Below are positions 1-5,144 of a stretch of DNA of 5,144 nt, piece after piece. Source of the DNA: Betaproteobacteria bacterium (GTDB lineage Bacteria > Pseudomonadota > Gammaproteobacteria > Burkholderiales > SG8-39); assembly GCA_004298295.1 (NCBI GenBank), contig SCUH01000326.1:1-5144 (forward strand), given 5' to 3'. Made by a program: the position numbers and the translations under genes. Below the pieces are notes generated by a model. It had not been told where the DNA came from. It made no database searches and saw only the letters and a list, made by a program, of their open reading frames with translations. Position 1 is the stretch's first letter. Each line of letters opens with the position of its first letter.

Positions 1-146
1 ACGCGCCGTACAAGTTCCACGTGCATCGCATCCTCACCGACCTGACGCAGCCCTGGGTCATCGGTTTCCGCCGGCCGCCCTTCTGGACCGAGTGGTGGCA
101 TTGCGTGGACATCGACGCCGAGGCGCAGGCGCGCGCCGCGGTCTGA
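1..146 (+). CDS. C-terminal end of an unidentified protein (5' truncated by window edge)
   Basis: An open plus-strand frame enters from the left edge (first full codon at base 3) and ends with TGA at 144-146, giving the last 47 residues of a protein. It looks coding because 44 of its 47 codons end in G or C, the strong third-position bias of a real gene in this genome. The fragment is rich in aromatic residues: Trp at fragment positions 18, 28, 31 and 32 within WVIGFRRPPFWTEWWHC, then an acidic and Ala-rich tail. I do not recognise the family. I see no signal, transmembrane stretch or catalytic motif that would name it. It runs convergent to the hemF operon, so it belongs to a separate transcription unit. 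Its function cannot be inferred from the neighbours. Confidence 0.7.
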   Translation, partial: APYKFHVHRILTDLTQPWVIGFRRPPFWTEWWHCVDIDAEAQARAAV

Positions 147-149
147 GAT

Positions 150-1052
150 TCAAACCCAGTCGCGCGGCTTGAGAAATTCCGTGTAGAGCCTTTCTTCCGG
201 CGATCCGGGCTCGGGCTTCCAGTCGTAGCGCCAGGCCACGAGCGGCGGCAGCGACATGAGGATCGACTCGGCGCGGCCGCCCGATTGCAGGCCGAACAGC
301 GTGCCGCGGTCGTACACGAGGTTGAACTCCACGTAGCGCCCTCGGCGGTAGCATTGAAACGCGCGCTCGCGTTCGCCGAAGGGAATGCTGCGGCGCCGCT
401 CTGCGATCGGCAGGTAAGCGGCGAGAAAATGATCGCCGACCGAGCGCAGCAGCGCGAAGCAGCTTTCGAAGTCCGGCTCCGCGAGGTCGTCGAAGAAGAT
501 CCCGCCGACGCCGCGCGGCTCGCCGCGGTGCCGGAGAAAGAAATACTCGTCGCACCAGTGCTTGTAGCGCGCGTGGCGGCCGGCGCCGAAGGGCTCGAGC
601 GCGCTTCGGCAGGTGGCATGGAAGTGGCGCGCGTCCTCCTCGAAGCCGTAGTAGGGCGTCAGATCCATGCCGCCGCCGAACCACCAGATCGGCGCCGCGC
701 CCGCCTGCGCTGCGACGAAGCAGCGCACGTTCATGTGCACCGTGGGGCAGTAGGGATTGCGCGGATGCAGCACCAGCGACACACCCATGGCGTCGTAGCG
801 CCGCCCGGCGAGCTCCGGGCGGGCGGCGGTGGCCGAGGCGGGCAGGGCGGTACCCTGCACGCGCGAGAAATTCACCCCACCGCGCTCGAACAGGCCGCCC
901 TCCTCGATGACGCGTGAAACGCCGCCGCCGCCCTCGGCACGACTCCAGACGTCGGCACGGAAGGCATGGCCGTCGAGCGCCTCGAGCGCGGCCACGATGC
1001 GCCTTTGCAGACCCAGCAGGTATTGGTGGACCGGCTCGATGTCCACGATCAC
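150..1052 (-). CDS. hemF: Oxygen-dependent coproporphyrinogen III oxidase
   Basis: HemF decarboxylates two propionate side chains of coproporphyrinogen III to vinyl groups, giving protoporphyrinogen IX for haem. It uses O2 and acts in the cytoplasm as a homodimer. The 300-residue product matches the family's usual length (E. coli 299). Visible signatures are the Gly-rich GGGGVSR (41-47), GGVNFS (58-63), PASATAARPELAG (71-83), WWFGGGMDLTPYYGFEED (123-140), KHWCDEYFFLRHR (164-176), YRRGRYVEFNLV and the family-typical C-terminus RDWV. His96, His106, His145 and His175 fall at the same numbers as the E. coli metal-binding and catalytic histidines. The start is GTG at 1052, because the numbering then aligns exactly with E. 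coli; GTG at 1046 is an in-frame alternative. Longer upstream in-frame extensions read only purD sequence out of frame. The start overlaps the purD stop by 4 bases and only a weak GAAG lies upstream, so translation is probably coupled. An O2-requiring enzyme implies aerobic or facultative growth; whether an anaerobic HemN exists elsewhere cannot be seen. Confidence 0.97.
   Translation of the reverse strand: MIVDIEPVHQYLLGLQRRIVAALEALDGHAFRADVWSRAEGGGGVSRVIEEGGLFERGGVNFSRVQGTALPASATAARPELAGRRYDAMGVSLVLHPRNPYCPTVHMNVRCFVAAQAGAAPIWWFGGGMDLTPYYGFEEDARHFHATCRSALEPFGAGRHARYKHWCDEYFFLRHRGEPRGVGGIFFDDLAEPDFESCFALLRSVGDHFLAAYLPIAERRRSIPFGERERAFQCYRRGRYVEFNLVYDRGTLFGLQSGGRAESILMSLPPLVAWRYDWKPEPGSPEERLYTEFLKPRDWV
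1049..1052 (-). other. GTGA start/stop overlap, purD-hemF
   Basis: The hemF GTG (1052-1050) overlaps the purD TGA (1051-1049). A weak GAAG lies five bases upstream. A second in-frame GTG at 1046-1044 could serve instead and would leave the genes abutting without overlap. Confidence 0.75.
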
Positions 1053-2320
1053 GGGCGCTTCAGCGCGCGATGGCCGATATCCCTGCGGAACTGCATGCCC
1101 TCGAAGCGGATCGCCGCCGCCGCCTCGTAGGCGCGGTTGCGCGCCACGCGCAGCGAATCGCCGAGCGCCGTCACGCACAGGACGCGGCCGCCATTGGTGA
1201 CGATCTGACTACCCTCCCGCCGCGTCCCGGCATGGAATACGCGGCAGTCGTCGGCGGCTTTCGGCAGCCCCGTCACAGGGTCTCCCTTGCGTGGCGCCTC
1301 CGGGTAGCCCGCGGCCGCGAGCACTACGCCGAGCGCCGTGCGCCGGTCCCATTCGGCCTCGGCGCGATCGAGCGTGCCATCGAGTGCGCGCTCGATCAGC
1401 GCGAGCAGGTCGGACTTCAGGCGCAGGATGATCGGCTGCGCCTCGGGATCGCCCAGGCGGCAATTGAATTCCAGCGTCCTGGGATTGCCCGCCGCGTCGA
1501 TCATCAGGCCGGCATAGAGGAATCCGGTGTAGGGCAGGCCGTCCTGCGCCATGCCGTGCAGTGCCGGCTGGATGATTTCCCGCATGACGCGCGCGTGGAT
1601 CCGCGGCGTGATCACCGGCGCGGGCGAATAGGCGCCCATGCCGCCGGTGTTCGGCCCGGCGTCGCCGTCGCGCAGGCGTTTATGGTCCTGGCTGGTCGCG
1701 AGCGGCAGCGCGTGCGCGCCGTCGCACATCACGATGAAGCTCGCTTCCTCGCCCGCGAGGCATTCCTCGATCACGACGCGCGCGCCGGCGTCCCCCAGCC
1801 GCTGGCCAATTAGCATGGCGTCGACCGCGGCGCGCGCCTCCTCGACCGTAGCGGCAACCACCACGCCCTTGCCGGCGGCGAGGCCGTCGGCCTTGACCAC
1901 GATCGGCGCGCCCTGGCGTTCGATGTAGGCGCGGGCCTCGGCGGCGCTCGTGAAAGTGGCGTGGCGCGCCGTGGGAATGGCGTGGCGCACCATGAAGCGC
2001 TTGGCGAAGTCCTTCGAGGCTTCGAGCTGCGCCGCGGCGCGCGTCGGCCCGAAGATGCGCAGGCCCGCCTCGCGGAACGCGTCGACGATGCCCTCCGCAA
2101 GCGGCGCCTCCGGCCCTACCACGGTGAGCAGGATGCTTTCGCGCTTGGCGAAAGCGACCAGCGACGGAATCGCGCTCAACGGGACGTTTTCGAGCCCGGT
2201 CTCGGTTGCGGTGCCGCCGTTGCCCGGCGCGACGTAGACCTTCTGCACGCGCGGGCTCTGGGCGAGCTTCCACGCCAGCGCATGCTCCCTGCCGCCCGCG
2301 CCGATGACGAGGAGCTTCAA
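1049..2320 (-). CDS. purD: Phosphoribosylamine-glycine ligase (GAR synthetase)
   Basis: PurD joins glycine to 5-phosphoribosylamine using ATP, giving glycinamide ribonucleotide (step 2 of de novo purine synthesis). It is a cytoplasmic ATP-grasp enzyme. The 423-residue product is close to E. coli PurD (429). In order it shows the N-terminal Rossmann-like loop GAGGREHA (7-14), PGNGGT (32-37), VVGPEAPL (67-74), the ATP-grasp nucleotide-binding stretch VVKADGLAAGKGVVVA (141-156), GEEASF (190-195), TSQDHKR (209-215), GPNTGGMGAYSP (222-233) and the GARS signature RLGDPEAQ (288-295). The C-terminal domain carries VTNGGRVLCVTALG and ends near RRDIGHRAL. The start is TTG at 2320, since family members begin MK(V/L)LVIG at exactly this point and the upstream in-frame extension is shadow sequence inside purH. 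TTG overlaps the purH stop as TTGA. No Shine-Dalgarno sequence is visible, so reinitiation from purH is likely. The 3' end overlaps the hemF start by 4 bases. Confidence 0.97.
   Translation of the reverse strand: MKLLVIGAGGREHALAWKLAQSPRVQKVYVAPGNGGTATETGLENVPLSAIPSLVAFAKRESILLTVVGPEAPLAEGIVDAFREAGLRIFGPTRAAAQLEASKDFAKRFMVRHAIPTARHATFTSAAEARAYIERQGAPIVVKADGLAAGKGVVVAATVEEARAAVDAMLIGQRLGDAGARVVIEECLAGEEASFIVMCDGAHALPLATSQDHKRLRDGDAGPNTGGMGAYSPAPVITPRIHARVMREIIQPALHGMAQDGLPYTGFLYAGLMIDAAGNPRTLEFNCRLGDPEAQPIILRLKSDLLALIERALDGTLDRAEAEWDRRTALGVVLAAAGYPEAPRKGDPVTGLPKAADDCRVFHAGTRREGSQIVTNGGRVLCVTALGDSLRVARNRAYEAAAAIRFEGMQFRRDIGHRALKRP
2317..2320 (-). other. TTGA start/stop overlap, purH-purD
   Basis: The purD TTG (2320-2318) overlaps the purH TGA (2319-2317). 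TTG is a weak start codon and the upstream bases (CACTTCCGGCA) offer no Shine-Dalgarno sequence. Coupled reinitiation would keep purD output tied to purH, its pathway partner. Confidence 0.85.
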
Positions 2321-3876
2321 TGCCGGAAGTGGCGCACGCCGGTGAATACCATGGCGATGCCGCGTTCGTCCGCCGCGGCGATGACCTCGTCGTCGCGCAT
2401 GCTGCCGCCGGGCTGAATCACGGCGGCCGCGCCGGCATCGACCACGACGTCGAGGCCGTCGCGAAACGGGAAGAAGGCGTCCGAGGCGGCCACCGAGCCG
2501 GCGAGGGAGAGGTTCGCGTTCTTCGCCTTGACGGCGGCGATGCGGGCACTGTCGACGCGGCTCATCTGGCCGGCGCCGACGCCGACCGTCATGCCTTCGC
2601 GGCAGAACACGATGGCGTTGGATTTGACAAATTTGGCGACGCGCCACGCAAACAGCAGGTCGGTCCACTGCGCTTCGCTCGGCGGTGTCTTCGTCACCAC
2701 GCTGAGCTCGGCACGCTCGATCGGCCGGGTATCCGGGCCCTGCACCAGCAGGCCGCCGCCGACGCGCTTGCAGTCGTAGCGGTTGGCGTCATGCGCGAGC
2801 GGCACCTCGAGCACGCGCAGGTTCTGCTTGCCGGCGAGAAATTCGCGCGCCTCGCGCTCGACGCGGGGCGCGATGATCACCTCCGCGAACTGCCGGCCGA
2901 TGGTCTCGGCCGTGGCGCGGTCGAGCGCGCGATTGAAAGCCAGAATGCCGCCGAAAGCCGACACCGGGTCGGTCTTGAAGGCCTTGTCATAGGCGGCGAG
3001 CAGGTTTTCGCCGACCGCAACGCCGCAGGGATTGGCGTGCTTGACGATGACGCACGCCGGCTCGGGAAAGCTCTTCACGCACTCCCAGGCGGCGTCGGCG
3101 TCGCCGATGTTGTTGTACGACAGTTCCTTGCCCTGCAGCTGGCGGTAACTGGCAAGACCGCCCGCGACCGGCTTGTCGTCGCGATAGAACGCCGCGGCCT
3201 GGTGCGGGTTCTCGCCGTAGCGCATGTCCTGCACCTTGTGGAACTGCAGGTTGAGCACGTCGGGGAATTCGCGCGGCTTGCCTTGGGAATCGAGCGCGAA
3301 CAGGTAATTGGCGATGGCGCCGTCGTAGGCCGCGGTGTGCGCGAAGACCTTTTTCGCCAGCGCAAAGCGCGTCGCCTCCGAAACCGTGCCCGCGGCGCGC
3401 AGTTCGTCCAGCACCCTGCCGTAATCGGCCGGATCCACCACCACGATGACGCCGGTGTAATTCTTCGCCGCGCCGCGCAGCATCGCCGGGCCGCCGATGT
3501 CGATGTTCTCGATGGCATCCCCGAGGCGGCAATCGGGGTCGGCGACGGTCGCCTGGAACGGGTAGAGATTGACCACGATCAGGTCGATCGGCGCGATGCC
3601 GGCTTCGCGGATGGCCGCCATGTGCGCGGGCGAATCGCGCCGCGCGAGCAGGCCGCCGTGGATCCGCGGGTGCAGCGTCTTGACGCGCCCGTCGAGCATT
3701 TCCGGCAGGCCGGTGTGCGCCGAGACTTCAGTCACGCGCACGCCTTCCTTGTCGAGCAGCTTGGCGGTGCCGCCGGTGGACAGGATCGAGAACCCCAGCG
3801 CCGCCAGAGCGCGCGCCAGCTCGACGATGCCCGCCTTGTCGGAGACGCTGAGCAGCGCGAGGCGCGCAGCGTTCAC
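2317..3876 (-). CDS. purH: Bifunctional AICAR formyltransferase / IMP cyclohydrolase
   Basis: PurH carries out the last two steps of IMP synthesis: formyl transfer from 10-formyl-tetrahydrofolate to AICAR, then ring closure of FAICAR to IMP. The 519-residue product compares with 529 in E. coli. The N-terminal cyclohydrolase (MGS-like) domain spans about residues 1-200 and shows SVSDKAG (10-16), STGGTAKLL (33-41), DGRVKTLHP (62-70), VVNLYPF (101-107) and ENIDIGGP (123-130). Lys66, Tyr105, Asp126 and Lys138 correspond to active-site residues described in human PurH. The transformylase domain follows, with QDMRYGENPHQ (216-226), the catalytic KHANPCG (279-285), KTDPVSAFGG, KFVKSNAIVF, GAGQMSRVDS, SDAFFPFRDG, IQPGGSMRDDEV and the C-terminus RHFRH as in E. 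coli. The start is GTG at 3876, which aligns with family N-termini and overlaps the fis stop as GTGA. No Shine-Dalgarno sequence is evident upstream. The stop overlaps purD. Confidence 0.97.
   Translation of the reverse strand: MNAARLALLSVSDKAGIVELARALAALGFSILSTGGTAKLLDKEGVRVTEVSAHTGLPEMLDGRVKTLHPRIHGGLLARRDSPAHMAAIREAGIAPIDLIVVNLYPFQATVADPDCRLGDAIENIDIGGPAMLRGAAKNYTGVIVVVDPADYGRVLDELRAAGTVSEATRFALAKKVFAHTAAYDGAIANYLFALDSQGKPREFPDVLNLQFHKVQDMRYGENPHQAAAFYRDDKPVAGGLASYRQLQGKELSYNNIGDADAAWECVKSFPEPACVIVKHANPCGVAVGENLLAAYDKAFKTDPVSAFGGILAFNRALDRATAETIGRQFAEVIIAPRVEREAREFLAGKQNLRVLEVPLAHDANRYDCKRVGGGLLVQGPDTRPIERAELSVVTKTPPSEAQWTDLLFAWRVAKFVKSNAIVFCREGMTVGVGAGQMSRVDSARIAAVKAKNANLSLAGSVAASDAFFPFRDGLDVVVDAGAAAVIQPGGSMRDDEVIAAADERGIAMVFTGVRHFRH
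3873..3876 (-). other. GTGA start/stop overlap, fis-purH
   Basis: The purH GTG (3876-3874) overlaps the fis TGA (3875-3873). No Shine-Dalgarno-like sequence precedes it (upstream reads CAGCACCGCATCCG), so purH translation probably depends on ribosomes finishing fis. Confidence 0.85.
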
Positions 3877-4109
3877 CGGATGCGGTGCTGCCGCATTTTC
3901 TTGCGCAGCGTATTGCGGTCGATGCCGAGCATCGCGGCGGCGAGCGTCTGATTGCCGTCCGCCTTGCCGAGCACGGTCTCGATCATCGGCTTTTCCACGT
4001 TCTTCATCACCATGTCGTAGATCGCGGTCGGTTTCTCGCCCTCGAGGTCGCGGAAATAGCGCTCGAGCGCGCGCCGCACCGCGCCGCCGAGATCGTTGCC
4101 GCGGCTCAC
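3873..4109 (-). CDS. fis: Fis family nucleoid-associated DNA-binding protein
   Basis: Fis is a small homodimeric DNA-bending protein that binds degenerate AT-rich sites, shapes the nucleoid and modulates rRNA and many other promoters in fast growth. This product has 78 residues. The C-terminal helix-turn-helix lies at about 52-74 (GNQTLAAAMLGIDRNTLRKKM), matching the E. coli Fis/NtrC C-terminal type with the hallmark RxTLRKK. The preceding helices (about 10-50) include YFRDLEG and VEKPMIETVL, the dimerisation part. E. coli Fis has 98 residues; the missing piece is at the N-terminus, where E. coli carries the beta-hairpin arms used for Hin/Gin recombinase activation, so that role is not expected here. 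The start is GTG at 4109, overlapping the dusB stop as GTGA, with GAGGG four bases upstream. The dusB-fis pair is a classical proteobacterial arrangement, which rules out an isolated NtrC domain fragment. Autoregulation at the dusB promoter is known in enterics but cannot be seen here. Confidence 0.95.
   Translation of the reverse strand: MSRGNDLGGAVRRALERYFRDLEGEKPTAIYDMVMKNVEKPMIETVLGKADGNQTLAAAMLGIDRNTLRKKMRQHRIR
4106..4109 (-). other. GTGA start/stop overlap, dusB-fis
   Basis: On the minus strand the fis GTG (4109-4107) shares bases with the dusB TGA (4108-4106). Ribosomes ending dusB can reinitiate directly on fis. In E. coli, dusB is known to assist fis translation, so coupling here is a reasonable inference. 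Confidence 0.85.
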
Positions 4110-5116
4110 GCCGCCCTCGCGTCGGCGCCGCTGCGGGCGTCGTTCGCGGCTTGCGCCAGCCGCTCGAAAAAGCCGTGCACCGCGTCGAGCTGCGCGGCCG
4201 CGTTCTCGATGCGGTTGACTTCACGGCGGAACGCCTCGCCGCCCGGCAGCGCGCGCAGATACCATCCGATATGCTTGCGCGCGACGCGCACGCCCTGCGG
4301 CTCGCCATAGAGCGCATGGAGCGCCTGCAGATGCTCGAGCACCACGGCGCGCACTTCCGCCAGCCCGGGCGGCGCAAGACCGGCCCCGGTGGCGAGCTCA
4401 TGCTCGATTTCGCGGAAGATCCAGGGTCGGCCGTGCGCCGCGCGGCCGACCATGATGCCGTCGGCGCCCGTGCGCTCCAGCACGCGCCGCGCGTCTTCGG
4501 CCGATGCGATCTCGCCATTGGCAATCACCGGGATGCGCACCGCGGCCTTGGCCGCGGCGATGCTGTCGTATTCCACGGCGCCGGTGAAACCGCAGGCGCG
4601 CGTGCGCCCGTGGATCGCCAGCAGCTGCACGCCCGCGCTTTCCGCGATACGCGCCAGGCGCGGCGCGTTGCGCCGCGCCGGGTCGGGACCGGTGCGCATC
4701 TTGAGCGTCACCGGGACACTCACCGCCGCCACCACGCGCTCGAGAATGCGCGCTACCAGCGCCTCGTCCTCGAGCAGCGCCGAGCCGGCGGCGACCTGGC
4801 AGACCTTCTTCGCCGGACAGCCCATGTTGATGTCGATGATCTGCGCGCCCTGATCGACGTTGTAGCGTGCCGCTTCGGCCATCTGCGCCGGATCGGCGCC
4901 GAGGATCTGCACCGCCACCGGCGCCGGTTCGCCCTCGTGCTCGAGGCGCAGCCTGGACTTGCGCGTGCTGCGCAGCTCGGCGCGCGCCGACACCATTTCG
5001 GAGACCGCGAGGCCGGCGCCGAAGCGCCGGCACAGGGTGCGGAACGGGCGATCGGTCACGCCTGCCATCGGGGCAACGAACAGGCCGTTGCGCAGGATGT
5101 GCGCGCCGAGACGCAT
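4106..5116 (-). CDS. dusB: tRNA-dihydrouridine synthase B
   Basis: Dus enzymes are cytoplasmic FMN/NADPH-dependent flavoproteins that reduce specific uridines in the tRNA D-loop to dihydrouridine (U17 for E. coli DusB). The 336-residue product is somewhat longer than E. coli DusB (321), with an extra Ala/Arg-rich C-terminal tail after about residue 318. The TIM-barrel catalytic domain shows APMAGVTDRPFR (15-26), with PMA binding FMN; Gln70; the catalytic Cys100 in NMGCPAKK (97-104); Lys139 (TLKMRTG); IHGRTRAC with His169; NGE (200-202); and GR (224-225) in GRAAHGRPWIFRE. All of these match E. coli positions. A helical tRNA-binding domain follows, with RVARKHIGWYL. The ATG start at 5116 gives MRLG at the same place as E. 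coli MRIG. The frame stays open to the right window edge, but homology does not extend upstream. Subtype B rather than A or C is supported by motif details and by linkage to fis. It is the first gene visible in the operon, with the promoter presumably further right. Confidence 0.96.
   Translation of the reverse strand: MRLGAHILRNGLFVAPMAGVTDRPFRTLCRRFGAGLAVSEMVSARAELRSTRKSRLRLEHEGEPAPVAVQILGADPAQMAEAARYNVDQGAQIIDINMGCPAKKVCQVAAGSALLEDEALVARILERVVAAVSVPVTLKMRTGPDPARRNAPRLARIAESAGVQLLAIHGRTRACGFTGAVEYDSIAAAKAAVRIPVIANGEIASAEDARRVLERTGADGIMVGRAAHGRPWIFREIEHELATGAGLAPPGLAEVRAVVLEHLQALHALYGEPQGVRVARKHIGWYLRALPGGEAFRREVNRIENAAAQLDAVHGFFERLAQAANDARSGADARAA
4114..4118 (-). promoter_or_regulatory. Shine-Dalgarno-like sequence of fis
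   Basis: The minus strand reads GAGGG here, four bases before the fis GTG. It is the only clear anti-16S complementarity I see at any internal junction of the operon. It lies inside the 3' end of dusB and supports the GTG at 4109 as the fis start. The spacing is slightly short, so this is moderate evidence. Confidence 0.5.
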
Positions 5117-5144
5117 GTCTGCCGGAGTCGCGGGACGGTTGAGC
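5117..5144. other. Short stretch upstream of dusB, nothing identified
   Basis: These 28 bases are all that is visible upstream of dusB. Read on the minus strand they hold no clear Shine-Dalgarno sequence, no recognisable -10/-35 pair and no stop codon in the dusB frame. The operon promoter or an upstream overlapping gene must lie outside the window. Confidence 0.5.

Noticed and set aside
128..137. Perfect 10-base palindrome GGCGCGCGCC near the end of the plus-strand gene
   Set aside because: It has no loop, no following T-run and is expected by chance in such GC-rich DNA, so it is not supported as a terminator or operator.
58..684. Minus-strand open frame of 208 codons, Arg-rich
   Set aside because: It overlaps hemF in another frame and runs antisense through the end of the plus-strand gene. 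Its composition is almost entirely R, A, P, L and G, consistent with an out-of-frame reading.
914..1813. Plus-strand open frame of about 299 codons antisense to purD and hemF
   Set aside because: It spans two clear genes on the other strand, has an Arg/Ala/His-rich composition and no domain. It is a GC-driven shadow.
2321..2668. Possible N-terminal extension of PurD upstream of the TTG
   Set aside because: The added residues are low-complexity, lie inside the conserved purH C-terminus, and PurD family members begin at the MKLLVIG position.
2320..3951. Plus-strand open frame of 543 codons antisense to purH
   Set aside because: It lies opposite a gene with full-length, motif-complete homology. 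Its translation is rich in R, A, H, D and V with no recognisable domain, typical of the antisense shadow of a high-GC gene.
3877..4524. Possible N-terminal extension of PurH through fis into dusB
   Set aside because: The extension is an Arg/Ser-rich out-of-frame reading of fis and dusB. PurH homology starts at the GTG at 3876.
1..5144. Search for tRNA/rRNA genes, riboswitches, CRISPR arrays, insertion sequences, phage genes or a novel system
   Set aside because: Nearly every base belongs to a recognised gene, no direct or inverted repeat array was seen, and no gap is long enough to hold an RNA gene. No undescribed system is supported.

Overview
This is a compact, high-GC (roughly two-thirds G+C) bacterial chromosome segment with housekeeping content. 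Five genes run right to left on the minus strand. The 3' end of one unrelated plus-strand gene sits at the left edge. Protein features point to a proteobacterium, most likely a betaproteobacterium or a gammaproteobacterium close to that group. The Fis is a short 78-residue form, the DusB has a VCQVAAGSALL-type stretch after the catalytic cysteine, and the gene order dusB-fis-purH-purD resembles what I recall from Pseudomonas-like and betaproteobacterial genomes. The species cannot be named from the sequence.

Layout in transcription order on the minus strand: dusB (5116-4106, tRNA dihydrouridine synthase), fis (4109-3873, nucleoid-associated DNA-binding protein), purH (3876-2317, bifunctional AICAR transformylase/IMP cyclohydrolase), purD (2320-1049, GAR synthetase) and hemF (1052-150, oxygen-dependent coproporphyrinogen III oxidase). 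At the left edge a plus-strand gene of unknown function ends at 146 and meets the hemF stop tail to tail, with three bases between the stop codons.

The most notable feature is how the operon is joined. All four internal junctions are 4-base start/stop overlaps of the form NTGA (GTGA, GTGA, TTGA, GTGA), and all four downstream genes start with GTG or TTG, never ATG. Only fis has a recognisable Shine-Dalgarno-like sequence. This fits a single polycistronic mRNA with termination-reinitiation coupling from dusB through hemF.

Functionally the operon joins tRNA modification, a growth-linked chromosome organiser, an early and the last two steps of de novo IMP synthesis, and one step of aerobic haem synthesis. 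All are functions in demand during rapid growth. All catalytic residues I could compare with E. coli or human relatives are present, and no gene looks broken. I found no mobile element, CRISPR array, RNA gene or clearly novel system. No intergenic gap exceeds a few bases except the 28-base stretch upstream of dusB at the right edge.
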